DNA from: Caballeronia sp. SEWSISQ10-4 2
Lineage (GTDB): Bacteria; Pseudomonadota; Gammaproteobacteria; Burkholderiales; Burkholderiaceae
Assembly: GCF_030464885.1 (NCBI RefSeq)
Contig: NZ_JALPRJ010000014.1
Span: forward strand, 1-64,000
Length of the DNA: 64,000 nt
Direction of reading: 5' to 3'
Shown here: positions 17,901 through 26,465 of the stretch, piece by piece
Position numbering within the stretch: the stretch's first letter is position 1
How the letters are laid out: each line of letters starts with the position of its first letter
Position numbers and translations under genes: made by a program
Notes under the pieces: generated by a model
Database searches by the model: none
What the model saw: only the letters and a program-made list of their open reading frames with translations
Told to the model about the DNA's origin: nothing

Positions 17901-20900
17901 CCACCAGCCTGAGCTATGGCGGTAACACCTATACCTCAGTGCAGAACCTGGTCAACGCCGTGACCGGTGGTGGTACCGAACTGGGAATCAAGTACTTCCA
18001 CGCCAATTCCACCGCCGCCGACAGCCAGGCTACGGGTGCCGACAGCGTTGCGATTGGCCCTCTCGCGGTCGCCAGCGGAGCGAGCAGTCTCGCAGCGGGT
18101 AATGGCGCAAGCGCGCAGCTGGCTAACTCCCTCGCTCTTGGCGCGCAGTCCAGCGTCTTGGTAGCGGGAGCCGTGGCCATTGGCTCCGGATCGGTGTCCG
18201 ACCGCGCGGTTCTCTCCGGGGTTGGCTCCATCGCCAATGGCAGCCACGCGATTCCCTTCAACACGTCGGATCGAACCTTGCTCGGCGCAGTGTCTTTCGG
18301 CAGTGCGACCGCCAACACATATCGCCAGCTGACAAACGTCGCGGACGGCACGCAGGCGCAAGATGCGGTCACCATCAGGCAGCTTGCTGGTGCGCTGTCA
18401 TCTTTCGCCGTTACCGGACAGCTGTACTTTCACGCGAATTCGACTGCGGCCGATTCGTTGGCCGTGGGAGCGCAGTCGATCGCAGTCGGGCCGACGACCG
18501 TCGTCAACGGTGACAACGGCGTAGGTATCGGCAACGGGGCAGTGGTCGATGCGACGGCGCCCGGCGGCGTCGCCATGGGGGAGCTGGCGCATTCGGCGCA
18601 AGCGGACGCAATCGCGATCGGTAGCGGCGCGGTCGCAAGCGGCGCGCAGTCACTCGCGCAAGGCGTGAACGCGAGCGCGGCTAACGCAGGCGGCATTGCC
18701 TTGGGCTCAGGTGCGCAGAGCAGCGCCACGGACGCCGTGGCGCTTGGCGCAGGGGCGAGTTCGACGTTCGCCAATAGCGTGGCGCTGGGCAGCGCTTCGA
18801 CCACGGCTGCGGCGGTAGCGACCACCGGCGACACCATCAACGGCACGGCATACACGTACGCCGGTACGGCCCCGACGAGCACGGTAAGCGTGGGCAGCGT
18901 GGGCAACGAGCGCACGGTGACCAACGTGGCGGCAGGCCGGGTGAGCGCCACCAGCACCGATGCAGTGAACGGCTCGCAGTTGTATGCGACCGATCAGGCG
19001 GTCAACAATCTGTCCACGACCGTAACCGCCAATAAGGCGCACTACTACAGCGTCAACGATGGCGGTACCCAGAGTGCTAACTACGCCAACGACGGTGCTA
19101 CCGGCACCAACGCACTTGCGGCAGGCGTGGCCGCCAGCGCGGCAGGTGCCAGCAGCACGGCCCTGGGTCAGGGCGCGGTGGCAAATAACGTCAATGCCGT
19201 TGCGCTCGGCAGCGGTTCGACCACGGCCGCGGCGGTGGCGACCACTGGCGACACCATCAACGGCACCGCATACACGTACGCGGGTACGGCACCGACCAGC
19301 ACGGTAAGCGTGGGCAGCGCGGGTAGCGAGCGCACGGTGACCAACGTGGCAGCAGGCCGGGTGAGCGCGAGCAGCACTGACGCGGTGAACGGCTCGCAGT
19401 TATACGCGAGTGACCAGGCGATCAACAGCTTGGCGACTACGGTGGCCGCCAGCAAGACGCACTACTACAGCATCAACGATGGCGGTACGCCAAGCGGCAA
19501 CTACAACAACGACGGCGCCACGGGCACCAACGCACTGGCGGCCGGCGTGAACGCCGCGGCGAGCGGAGCAGGCAGCTTTGCCGGCGGTAACGGCGCGCAG
19601 GCACAGGCGGACAACGCACTCGCGCTTGGGTCGCAGGCAAGCGCTTCGGTGGCCGGAGGCGTCGCTATCGGCTCGGGATCGGTGTCCGATCGCGCGGTCC
19701 TGTCGGGCATTGGTTCAATTGCGAATGGCACCCATGCGATTCCCTTCAATACCTCCGATCAAACTCTGCTAGGGGCGGTGTCCTTCGGCAGTGCTAGTGG
19801 AAATGCGTATCGCCAGCTGATCAATGTCGCCGACGGAACGAAGGCACAGGATGCGGTCACCGTCAGGCAGCTTGCCGGCGCTCTGTCGTCGTTCGCCGTA
19901 ACGGGGCAGTTGTACTTTCACGCGAACTCGACAGCGGCGGACTCGTTGGCGGTGGGCGCGCAGTCGATCGCAGTCGGGCCGACGACCGTTGTCAACGGTG
20001 ACAACGGCGTAGGTATCGGCAACGGAGCCGTGGTCGACGCGACGGCGCCCGGCGGCGTCGCCATGGGGGAGCTGGCGCATTCGGCGCAAGCGGACGCAAT
20101 CGCGATCGGTAGCGGCGCGGTCGCAAGCGGCGCGCAGTCACTCGCGCAAGGCGCGAACGCGAGCGCGGCTAACGCAGGCGGCGTTGCCTTGGGCTCAGGC
20201 GCGCAAAGCAGCGCTATCGATGCGGTCGCTATTGGCGCAGGGGCGAGTGCTTCTCTCGCAAACAGCGTGGCGCTTGGTGCGGGTTCTGTCACGACTGTCG
20301 GGGCGTTGAGCAACTACATCGCGTACGGGCTTAGCACCCCGCAGTCTTCGGCGGGTGAAATCAACGTGGGTAACCGGCAGATTACGGGCGTGGCTGCCGG
20401 CAAGGCCGGCACCGATGCGGTGAACGTAAGCCAGCTTGACGCGGTCAGCACGCAGTTGGCCACCCTGATAAATAATCAAAATGGGGGCGGCGGTGGCTTC
20501 CCGTCCACATCGGGTTCTTCGACTCCACCCGCGTCCACCGGATCGAATTCGTCGGCGGGCGGACAGGGCGCGGTCGCTTCCGGCTCTAACAGCACGGCGG
20601 TGGGTAACACCTCCACAGCGTCCGGTAACGGATCGACTGCGGTGGGTCAGGGAGCAACGTCAACTGGTAGCAACTCCGTTGCGATCGGCACAGGTAGTAA
20701 CGACGGAGGACGCGCTAACGTGGTTGCCGTGGGAGCGGCCGACGCGCCACGACAACTTATCAACATTGCCCCAGGAACAGGCGGCACGGACGCGGTCAAT
20801 CTGAATCAGTTAAATGCTGGCGTCGCGCAGGCAAACAGTTACACGGATAGTCAGATCCAGGGGCTCCGGCGTGACGCGGATGCGGGCGCAGCAACGGCGA

Positions 20901-21103
20901 TGGCCGTCGCCGGATTGCCGCAACCGTCCGGTCCCGGAAAGAGCATGGTGTCGATCGCGGGCAGCATTTATCGAAGCCAGTCTGGACAAGCACTCGGCAT
21001 CTCCACGATCTCGGAAAACAACCACTGGATCTACAAGGCGGCGGTGTCGACGAACACACGCAACAACTACGGTGCGGTCATCGGCGCAGGTTACCAATGG
21101 TGA
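14906..21103 (+). CDS. Trimeric autotransporter adhesin (YadA-like)
   Basis: A 2065-residue surface protein. Residues 1-28 (MNKVYRSIWNKALGAFVAVSE) are an extended signal peptide region (ESPR), followed by a delayed hydrophobic core ending AWA near residue 77, the likely cleavage point. The passenger is built of 14-residue YadA-head repeats (patterns such as AVGxxAxATGxxSxALG), interrupted by nine neck elements with VNGSQL or close variants. Residues about 1985-2065 form the YadA anchor (MAVAGLPQPSGPGKSMVSIAG), ending in GAGYQW with a C-terminal aromatic, as expected for an outer-membrane strand. Three subunits form one 12-strand barrel. Large in-frame DNA duplications lie in 18.1-20.3 kb. AGGAAAAAAC before the ATG is a good ribosome-binding site. 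The OmpA-like and TPR genes follow on the same strand. Confidence 0.97.
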   Translation: MNKVYRSIWNKALGAFVAVSELCVARSKGRGGATLVSSGAHSRKDHSGSFGDRGLKRVPKKHLAVLLTCIFVTDAWAQLAGGTATGSGSLAAGPGSTASNTRSVAYGNTATASGVDAVSMGVFSVASGGLATAIGQAATASATNSLALGWTAVASGSNAISIGEFSFAGNSGAVSVGPGASASGLLAVALGDLALSTGTSSTALGPGATASADNAVALGLNTHASGVSATALGAGSSATTNATAVGINAFASGSNSVSIGAGANTTGAQSSVLGQGATANQANTTAIGSGASTTAAGASALGVSAQATGASSLALGSADSTAEGGAGTPVAAAAPTASGIRAIAIGAGASATGSSSIAEGDGASTGANINTIAIGTTAKTASADAIAIGLGASASGGQAVSLGTNNVAGGLNSVGVGASSTANGQSAIAVGTSNSANGVSAVAIGTLATASSFASIAIGGNGSGGPVVSSGVGSIALGSSASAFNNSDAALGLGAIAGVSGSTTVTRDTAVGVSAQATGGQAFAGGNAATASGASAVALGNGAQATGGNSIAQGSGAKANSAGAVAIGQTATATGGQAVSIGVANTASGNGAVAIGDPNSATGTGAIAMGANNTSNGQGAIALGNANTSTGQGSVALGNTSNAAAAGAVALGDTAVANNTNDIALGSHSTTAAPHTGTTAQFGGTAAGVEAAASTNGVVSVGAAGTERQIQNVAAGVISATSTDAINGSQLNSVVTGVNSLGASTAATLGGSATYSSATGSITGFSQPINSVSSTGAVGATSAQTTVSGALSALNTNVDNTANIAVKYDAAGGNTITLGATGGAGAPAGGVTITNLAAGVNPTDAVNVSQLTSSTTSAANRWITGNPSTYTAPAAAGTNSTAVGSGAVANGAGDVALGNGTTSNGADATTTYTTANAVVNGQTFTVNQAPANGAVAVGQRQITQLADGEVSATSTDAVNGSQLYNVGHTLSGQVTNLGNSVASSLGGGSTYDTTTGTVATSLSYGGNTYTSVQNLVNAVTGGGTELGIKYFHANSTAADSQATGADSVAIGPLAVASGASSLAAGNGASAQLANSLALGAQSSVLVAGAVAIGSGSVSDRAVLSGVGSIANGSHAIPFNTSDRTLLGAVSFGSATANTYRQLTNVADGTQAQDAVTIRQLAGALSSFAVTGQLYFHANSTAADSLAVGAQSIAVGPTTVVNGDNGVGIGNGAVVDATAPGGVAMGELAHSAQADAIAIGSGAVASGAQSLAQGVNASAANAGGIALGSGAQSSATDAVALGAGASSTFANSVALGSASTTAAAVATTGDTINGTAYTYAGTAPTSTVSVGSVGNERTVTNVAAGRVSATSTDAVNGSQLYATDQAVNNLSTTVTANKAHYYSVNDGGTQSANYANDGATGTNALAAGVAASAAGASSTALGQGAVANNVNAVALGSGSTTAAAVATTGDTINGTAYTYAGTAPTSTVSVGSAGSERTVTNVAAGRVSASSTDAVNGSQLYASDQAINSLATTVAASKTHYYSINDGGTPSGNYNNDGATGTNALAAGVNAAASGAGSFAGGNGAQAQADNALALGSQASASVAGGVAIGSGSVSDRAVLSGIGSIANGTHAIPFNTSDQTLLGAVSFGSASGNAYRQLINVADGTKAQDAVTVRQLAGALSSFAVTGQLYFHANSTAADSLAVGAQSIAVGPTTVVNGDNGVGIGNGAVVDATAPGGVAMGELAHSAQADAIAIGSGAVASGAQSLAQGANASAANAGGVALGSGAQSSAIDAVAIGAGASASLANSVALGAGSVTTVGALSNYIAYGLSTPQSSAGEINVGNRQITGVAAGKAGTDAVNVSQLDAVSTQLATLINNQNGGGGGFPSTSGSSTPPASTGSNSSAGGQGAVASGSNSTAVGNTSTASGNGSTAVGQGATSTGSNSVAIGTGSNDGGRANVVAVGAADAPRQLINIAPGTGGTDAVNLNQLNAGVAQANSYTDSQIQGLRRDADAGAATAMAVAGLPQPSGPGKSMVSIAGSIYRSQSGQALGISTISENNHWIYKAAVSTNTRNNYGAVIGAGYQW
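18110..18790 (+). repeat. Adhesin long repeat, copy 1
   Basis: This segment is repeated 1488 bases downstream (19598-20278) in the same frame; 1488 is exactly 496 codons. The core from about 18421 to 18720 is almost identical between copies, with mostly synonymous changes. It encodes a head block with GSVSDRAVLSG, AIPFNTSD, a RQL neck and the FHANSTAADSLAVG block. It is a recent intragenic duplication that could expand or contract by recombination. Confidence 0.85.
18778..19197 (+). repeat. Adhesin 420-bp tandem repeat, unit 1
   Basis: A 420-base (140-codon) unit runs from the SVALGSASTTAAAVATT block through the TVTNVAAGRVSATSTDAVNG neck to the NDGATGTNALAAGV block. It is followed directly by a second unit of the same length with only scattered changes. 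It encodes a head-neck-head module of the fibre. Confidence 0.8.
19198..19617 (+). repeat. Adhesin 420-bp tandem repeat, unit 2
   Basis: The second copy of the 420-base unit, with the same GDTINGTAYTYAGTAPTS block and neck. Differences from unit 1 are mostly single bases, such as ATST to ASST in the neck. The junction is in frame, so unit number can change without breaking the gene. Confidence 0.8.
19598..20278 (+). repeat. Adhesin long repeat, copy 2
   Basis: This is the downstream copy of the 18110-18790 segment. The FHANSTAADS to AQSLAQG block is nearly identical at the DNA level. After about 20278 the sequence diverges toward the membrane-proximal neck and stalk. Confidence 0.85.
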
Positions 21104-21218
21104 TCACGAGAACGCGACTTCCGATGGACATCCGTACCCGTACAGCTATGCAACTTCGTCGTAACTGCTGCCAGCGTATAGCGGATGTCCTGCCAATCAT
21201 TCGATGCGAGACACAGAA

Positions 21219-22010
21219 ATGAAAAATCAAAGAGTCCTTGCGATGTTCTCCAGTTTTTTCGCGGCAGTGATGCTTGGCGGCTGTACGACCGCCGAATCGC
21301 CTCCGAAGTTTCCAGATCCTCAATCAACGACGCTGACAGACGGTACGTTCGTCAACGTGAACAATCTGCGCAACGTCGGCCCCGGGCTGACCAAGGACCA
21401 GATGGTCGACCTGCTGGGGCCGCCCCATTTCCATGAGGGCATCGTCGCGGTTCATGTGTGGAACTATCTATTCAGTTTTCGTCGCGGCAATGAGACGGTC
21501 ACTTGCCAGTATCAGGTTCAGTTCGATAGCCATATGAAAGTGAGCGGCGCCTATTGGCGTGACCCATCCTGTGCTGGCTTTCTTGAGCCAACGGCTTTTG
21601 CAACGTCCGCACCCGTTGAGGGGGAGACGAAGCCGATCGAGCAATTTACGCTGCAAAGCGACACACTATTTGCATTCGATAAATCGAGTCTGGACTCTAT
21701 GCGGCCAGATGGAAAGGCAAAGCTCGACAAAGCAATCGAGCAAATCAAGACTCACGAAGGCGTGAGCGAAATCACCGTGGTCGGCTATACGGACAGGATT
21801 GGTTCCGTGGCCGTCAACCAAAGTTTATCGCTTGCACGAGCGAATACCGTACGCGCCTATCTCATTGCACACGGGCTGGATGGCAGTCTTGTCCATGCGC
21901 AAGGTGCGGGCTCCAGTCGGCCGATATCGCATTGTCCGGATGGATCTTCGCGTGAAGTCATCGACTGCCTGCAGCCGGATCGACGAGTGTCGATTGTGGT
22001 GAAAGGGTGA
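21219..22010 (+). CDS. OmpA-family lipoprotein
   Basis: A 263-residue lipoprotein. A signal peptide ends in the lipobox LGGC near residue 18, so Cys is lipidated. Residues about 45-125 resemble the SmpA/BamE fold (LTKDQMVDLLGPPHF). Residues about 150-263 are an OmpA C-terminal peptidoglycan-binding domain, with LFAFDKSSL and VVGYTDRIGS as the classical motifs and the Asp and Arg that hold diaminopimelate. I preferred the ATG at 21219 over 21204 because the signal peptide starts there. It lies 115 bases after the adhesin on the same strand. It could help anchor or assemble the adhesin at the cell wall; that role is inferred from position. Confidence 0.9.
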   Translation: MKNQRVLAMFSSFFAAVMLGGCTTAESPPKFPDPQSTTLTDGTFVNVNNLRNVGPGLTKDQMVDLLGPPHFHEGIVAVHVWNYLFSFRRGNETVTCQYQVQFDSHMKVSGAYWRDPSCAGFLEPTAFATSAPVEGETKPIEQFTLQSDTLFAFDKSSLDSMRPDGKAKLDKAIEQIKTHEGVSEITVVGYTDRIGSVAVNQSLSLARANTVRAYLIAHGLDGSLVHAQGAGSSRPISHCPDGSSREVIDCLQPDRRVSIVVKG

Positions 22011-22131
22011 CTGCAATCGATGAGTGAATTGATTCATCGATCGAACCGGTTCGGACTTGAACTGTTTGCTGCGTTGGCAGAAAATCTGAGCGGCATTTAA
22101 CTCCTGCTCGACGTCTCAAGCCATCTTTCAC

Positions 22132-23928
22132 ATGTCCACCGCCATGGTCCTCCACGACACTCCGTTCTTGCGTATTCAGCAGCGCCTGGCCTGCGGCGAT
22201 CTGATTACAGCGTCGCAGGAAATCGAGCACTGGCTGAGTCTGCAGCCCCACGATGCCGGCGCACTTACAACGTGTGCACATCTGCTGCGGCTACGCGGGC
22301 GCTATCAGGATGCAGCCGCGATGCTCGATCGTTCGTTGGCCGTGGCGCCCCGCTTTGCGCCGGCGCTGGTCGAAATGGCCCGGCTTGCGCGCAAGCAAGG
22401 GCAATTGAAGCGTGCACACGAATTGTGGGAGCAGGCTTGGCGCATCGAGCCGGAGGCTGGAGACTGGATGGGAGAATGGGTCGAACTGCTGCAGCACCTG
22501 CAAAGCCACCCACTGACCGCGCGAATCGCCGAAGCGTGGTGTGAACTGCGTCCCGATTTGCCGGACCCGTGGTTTCAACTTGCGCTCGCGCATCAGCAGA
22601 ACGGCTCGACGTCGAGCGCACTCGATGCGTACAGGCGCGTGTTGGCGTTGAACGCGGACTACCCGATGCTGCGCAATAACCTGGCCGCACTGCACTATTC
22701 GATGCAGGACTATCAGATAGCGCTCAGGTTTTGCGAGGATGCGATTCGTGCCGATGCCAACAACCATCTTGCCTGGACCAACGCAGCGTCGATCTGGCTG
22801 AAATTGCGTGAGCCCGGGTTTGCCTGTATCGCAGCGGAACGCGCGTGCACACTGGCCCCCAATTACTTGACGGCGCTGATGGCGCTGATCAACGCGCTCA
22901 AGGAACTACAGCGCCCGGACGAGGCGCTGGATATTGCGTTGCGGGCATCACAGTTTGCTCCGGCCGACACAACAGTACAGTGGGCGCTCGCGATGCTGCA
23001 ATTGCAGCGGGGCGACTATCGTAACGGCTGGGCGAACCACGAGGCGAGATGGGCGGGTTCGCCGGAGCTGAACGGCGCGAAGCGTCTGGATCCGGACAGG
23101 CAGTGGCGCGGTGAGGATCTGACCGGGCGCACACTGTTTGTCTGGGGCGAACAGGGGTTCGGCGACGCTCTGCAGTTCGCACGCTTCATTCCGGAAATTG
23201 CGCGGCGCGTGCAAGAACGCGCGAAACTGATCTATTGCGCCTTCGCGCCGCTATCTGAATTATTCGAGCGCAGTCTGTCTGACCACGAAGTCGACGTCGT
23301 GCCTCACGATACAGCCCGGCTACCCGACTTTGACTTTCATATCCCGGTCGGCAGCCTGCCGCTCGCGCTTGGCGTCACGCTGGACAACCTGCCGGCACCG
23401 TCCTCTTACGTCGTCACTGACGCCCGGCGCACAGCGTACTGGCGCGAGAAGCTGCAACGTGGCAGTGGTCTCAAAGTCGGGCTCGTCTGGAGTGGCAGTC
23501 GTACGCACCAGCGCAATCCGCTCCGTTCGGTGCCACCCGCGCTCTATGCGCGCGCGTTTGGCTCGCTGTCCGGTGTCGAGTTTTATAGCCTGCAGATCGA
23601 CGGCGCAGACGAAGTTGCGGCGATGGCGTCCGACGGACTGGAGGTTATCGACTGCACGAAAGAGCTCAAGTCGTTCGACGAATCGGCGGCGCTCGTCTGC
23701 GATCTCGATCTGGTCATTACTGTGTGCACATCGGTTGCTCATCTGTCGGGCGCACTGGGTGTGCCTACATGGCTACTGCTCGACGTCAACCCGCATTGGG
23801 TGTGGATGCTTGGGCGCGACGACAGTCCATGGTATCCGTCGATGCGGATTTATCGGCAGCGACAGTACGGTGACTGGCTGCCAGTGCTCGAACAGGTTAA
23901 GGCAGATCTCATGGCGATGAACTCATAG
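22132..23928 (+). CDS. TPR protein with glycosyltransferase-like C-terminal domain
   Basis: A 598-residue cytosolic protein. Residues about 10-300 hold roughly eight tetratricopeptide repeats (for example LALAHQQNGSTSSALDAYRRVL). Residues about 330-595 resemble glycosyltransferase family 9/41 enzymes: WGEQGFGDALQFARFIPEI, then GLVWSGSRTHQRNP and DLDLVITVCTSVAHLSGALG, the nucleotide-sugar-binding region. The His in AHLSGALG and the Glu of WGEQGFGD are conserved in relatives. It follows the adhesin and the OmpA lipoprotein on the same strand with 121 bases between, so a role in modifying the adhesin or another surface protein is plausible but unproven. Alternative products are a heptosyltransferase or a protein-interaction scaffold with a dead domain. 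Confidence 0.85.
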   Translation: MSTAMVLHDTPFLRIQQRLACGDLITASQEIEHWLSLQPHDAGALTTCAHLLRLRGRYQDAAAMLDRSLAVAPRFAPALVEMARLARKQGQLKRAHELWEQAWRIEPEAGDWMGEWVELLQHLQSHPLTARIAEAWCELRPDLPDPWFQLALAHQQNGSTSSALDAYRRVLALNADYPMLRNNLAALHYSMQDYQIALRFCEDAIRADANNHLAWTNAASIWLKLREPGFACIAAERACTLAPNYLTALMALINALKELQRPDEALDIALRASQFAPADTTVQWALAMLQLQRGDYRNGWANHEARWAGSPELNGAKRLDPDRQWRGEDLTGRTLFVWGEQGFGDALQFARFIPEIARRVQERAKLIYCAFAPLSELFERSLSDHEVDVVPHDTARLPDFDFHIPVGSLPLALGVTLDNLPAPSSYVVTDARRTAYWREKLQRGSGLKVGLVWSGSRTHQRNPLRSVPPALYARAFGSLSGVEFYSLQIDGADEVAAMASDGLEVIDCTKELKSFDESAALVCDLDLVITVCTSVAHLSGALGVPTWLLLDVNPHWVWMLGRDDSPWYPSMRIYRQRQYGDWLPVLEQVKADLMAMNS

Positions 23929-23951
23929 TGAAACTGGCGTGAACACCGGTC

Positions 23952-25513
23952 TCACACAGTCCCGACCGTAAACAGCCGCATGGCGTCATCGAGTACATCT
24001 GCTCGTTCGGCCAGGCGCTGCGCAGTCGCCGCAGCCTGCTCGACCGGTGCAGCATTCTGCTGCGTCGAGCCATCCAGATGCGCCACCGCTTGGTTCACCT
24101 GGCGAATGCCCTCGGCCTGCTCGCTGCTCGCATTCGCCACCTCGCCGATGATCGTCGAAACGCGCTCCACGGCGGCATCGATTGCATGCATCTGGCTGGT
24201 CGTGCGCGACACCAGGTCAGTCCCTTCCGCGATCTGCGCAACACTCGTTTCCACCACCGCCTTGATTTCCTTCGCCGACGCCGCGCACCGTTGTGCAAGG
24301 TTGCGCACTTCGGTCGCGACCACCGCGAACGAGCGGCCGGCTTCGCCGGCGCGGGCCGCTTCCACCGCGGCGTTCAGCGCCAGGATGTTCGTCTGAAACG
24401 CGATGCCGTCGATCACACCGGTAATGTCCGCAATACGCTGCGACGCCGTGTTGATGCCGGCCATCGTCTGCTCCACCTGGATCGCGATCTTGCCGCCGTC
24501 ACTAGCCGCCGCCTGCGCGTCTTTCACGAGGTCCAAAGCGCGCACGCTCGCGTCCGCGTTGCCCTTCACCGTGGCCGTCAATTGGTCCATGGTTGCGGCG
24601 GTCTGTTGCAACGATGCCGCCTGCAACTCAGTTCGACGCGACAGATCCATGTTGCCGCTGGAGATTTCCCGCGTGGCGTCCATTACCCCGCCAATCTGTC
24701 CACGCACGTCCAGGACGATGGCGGCGAGGTTTGCCTTGAGCTGGTTCAGGGCGCGTTGGACATCGCCGAGATCGTCGCGAGCGCCGGGTTCCATCGCTCC
24801 CGTTAAATCGCCAGCCGCCATTCGCACGGCGAAACCGGACATGGTGCGCACGGGTACCCCGACATGACGCGAGACGGTCGCCCAGCCGAACGCGCCGATC
24901 AGGGCGCTCACGCCGAACGCTATCCACAAGGGCAGGGGCAGTAACCCCTGGTACGCGATCAACCCGGTCGCAAGCACCGCCAGCGGGCCGGCCGCATAGC
25001 CAATCGCGATGCGTGACGCCACCGGCATGCGCGACAATTCCCCGAGTTGCCTGCCAGTCCGGTCCGTACGAGCGCGCCCTCTCTGAGACCCAGCGAACCC
25101 ATGGCACCGGCACGAATCCGCCCATACAACTTGGATACGCTCTCAACTTCGTCGCGGCCCGGCTTCACGCGCACGCTTAGATAACCGACTGCCTTGCCAT
25201 GCTCGATGACAGGCGTCACGTTTGCACGGACCCAGTAATGGTCGCCGTTCTTGCGACGGTTCTTGACGAGGGCCGTCCACGGACGACCCGAGCGAATCGT
25301 CGTCCACAGGTCGCCGAAAGCTTCGCTTGGCATATCGGGGTGACGAATCAGATTGTGGGGCTGGCCGATCAGCTCTTCTCGTGAATAGCCCGAGACTTCG
25401 ACAAAGGCGGGATTGCAGTACTTGATGTTGCCGGAAAGATCCGTGGCAGAAACGAGCATGTCCGCTGCCGGGAAGTCGTACTCGTGCTGCGTGACGGGCT
25501 GGTTATTTCGCAT
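23952..25513 (-). pseudogene. Aer-like PAS chemoreceptor, split by a frameshift
   Basis: Two frames on the minus strand together make one Aer-type receptor of about 520 residues. The first (25513 to about 25060) is a PAS redox or energy-sensing domain (VSATDLSGNIKYCNPAFVEVSGYS, NRRKNGDHYWVRANVTP). The second (to 23952) has two hydrophobic segments, a HAMP-like stretch and the methyl-accepting signalling domain with the conserved hairpin [22 protein letters not shown]. The join falls near 25040-25085, where the reading frame moves by one base (consistent with one lost base). The second frame has only a TTG start inside what should be coding sequence. It is either a true mutation or a sequencing error. 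AAGAAAGGAC precedes the ATG at 25513. Confidence 0.85.
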
Positions 25514-25574
25514 TCGTTGTGTCCTTTCTTCAATCTGGAACGTGACGCGAGAACTTGTTTCGCGTCACCAGGAC

Positions 25575-25602
25575 ATAACGGCGGTTAACCACTTCTACAT
25601 TA
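25575..25602 (-). promoter_or_regulatory. Possible sigma-28 (FliA) promoter for the Aer-like gene
   Basis: On the minus strand, TAAT, a 16-base spacer and GCCGTTAT lie about 60 bases before the receptor start. The flagellar sigma factor consensus is TAAA-N15-GCCGATAA, so the -10 element is close and the -35 element fair. The gene type fits flagellar control. The match is too loose for certainty. Confidence 0.3.
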
Positions 25603-25695
25603 GGGTTTTTATGCTTAAAGTAATCTGTGTTACGCGGTGGCGAGGGCAGTGTCAGTTGAATCGTGGACTAGGCAGCAACGATCCCTCGCCGGCGT

Positions 25696-26310
25696 TCACT
25701 CAGGCGGCGTGCTGACAAACGCTGGCAGTTGCTCGGCGAAAACCGAGAACGATTGCAGGTTCGGATACTCCCCCGCGATAACAATCTTCGGCACCATCAT
25801 CTGGGTAAATCTCCAGGCGACCGCGACGGTCACGCCCGCTTGCCCAAGCCGGCCAGCGTCCACGGACAGGGTGCCCGACGCCAGTTCGGTTTCAAGCCCG
25901 GCGTGCGCGGCAAGCAATTGGGCGCTGACGCGATCGACCCATGGCTCGTGCTGTTTTTCTATCGGACGCAAGTTGCGTTCATAGACAATCTGAACCGCCT
26001 TGTCACACGCGGCCAGCGCCAGACCAGTCAGCCTGGTTGCGCGCAAACGTTCGTCCGCGCGCTGTGGAACCAGCGTCGCGTCTGACCCGACAAGGGACGT
26101 CACATAGTCGAGGATCAGCGTTGAATCCATCAGGCTTTGACCATCGTCGAGGATCAAGGTCGGTGCTTTCACGACGGGGTTGAGCTTGCGGAATTCTTCA
26201 AAGTCACTGAATACGGAAACAGGGCGATGCTCGAAATCGAGTTCGAGCAGCTTGAGGCAAATGGCTACCCTGCGCACATAAGGCGAGTCCAGCATTCCGA
26301 TCAGTTTCAT
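25696..26310 (-). CDS. Glutathione S-transferase family protein
   Basis: A 204-residue protein. The N-terminal thioredoxin-like domain (MKLIGMLDSPYVRRVAICLKLL) has the catalytic Ser of DSPYVRR, and NPVVKAPTLILDDG carries the cis-Pro for glutathione binding. DSTLILDYV supplies the Glu/Ser-type site. The rest is the all-helical C-terminal domain. GSTs conjugate or transfer glutathione to small electrophiles in the cytosol. I chose the ATG at 26310 because GGGAAGC precedes it and the fold begins there. The open frame extends upstream to 26376 without family content. It is divergent from a LysR regulator that probably controls it. Confidence 0.9.
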   Translation of the reverse strand: MKLIGMLDSPYVRRVAICLKLLELDFEHRPVSVFSDFEEFRKLNPVVKAPTLILDDGQSLMDSTLILDYVTSLVGSDATLVPQRADERLRATRLTGLALAACDKAVQIVYERNLRPIEKQHEPWVDRVSAQLLAAHAGLETELASGTLSVDAGRLGQAGVTVAVAWRFTQMMVPKIVIAGEYPNLQSFSVFAEQLPAFVSTPPE

Positions 26311-26465
26311 ACGCTTCCCGTTAGAATATCTATCATGCAGCCGTGTTCGCACGCGACGCCTCGCATGCTTGTTCAAGGATATAAAACGGCTTATTCCGTC
26401 AGATTAGCATTTAGCCGACGTATGAAAAGCGACATAAACAAACGTCTTCCGTAAGAAAAACTTAC

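Noticed and set aside
18110..20278. Repeats could suggest a CRISPR array
   Set aside because: Units are long, coding and in frame without unique spacers of constant size.
15220..20479. Many minus-strand frames across the adhesin
   Set aside because: Ala/Pro-rich mirror images of the Ala/Gly/Ser repeats; not real genes.
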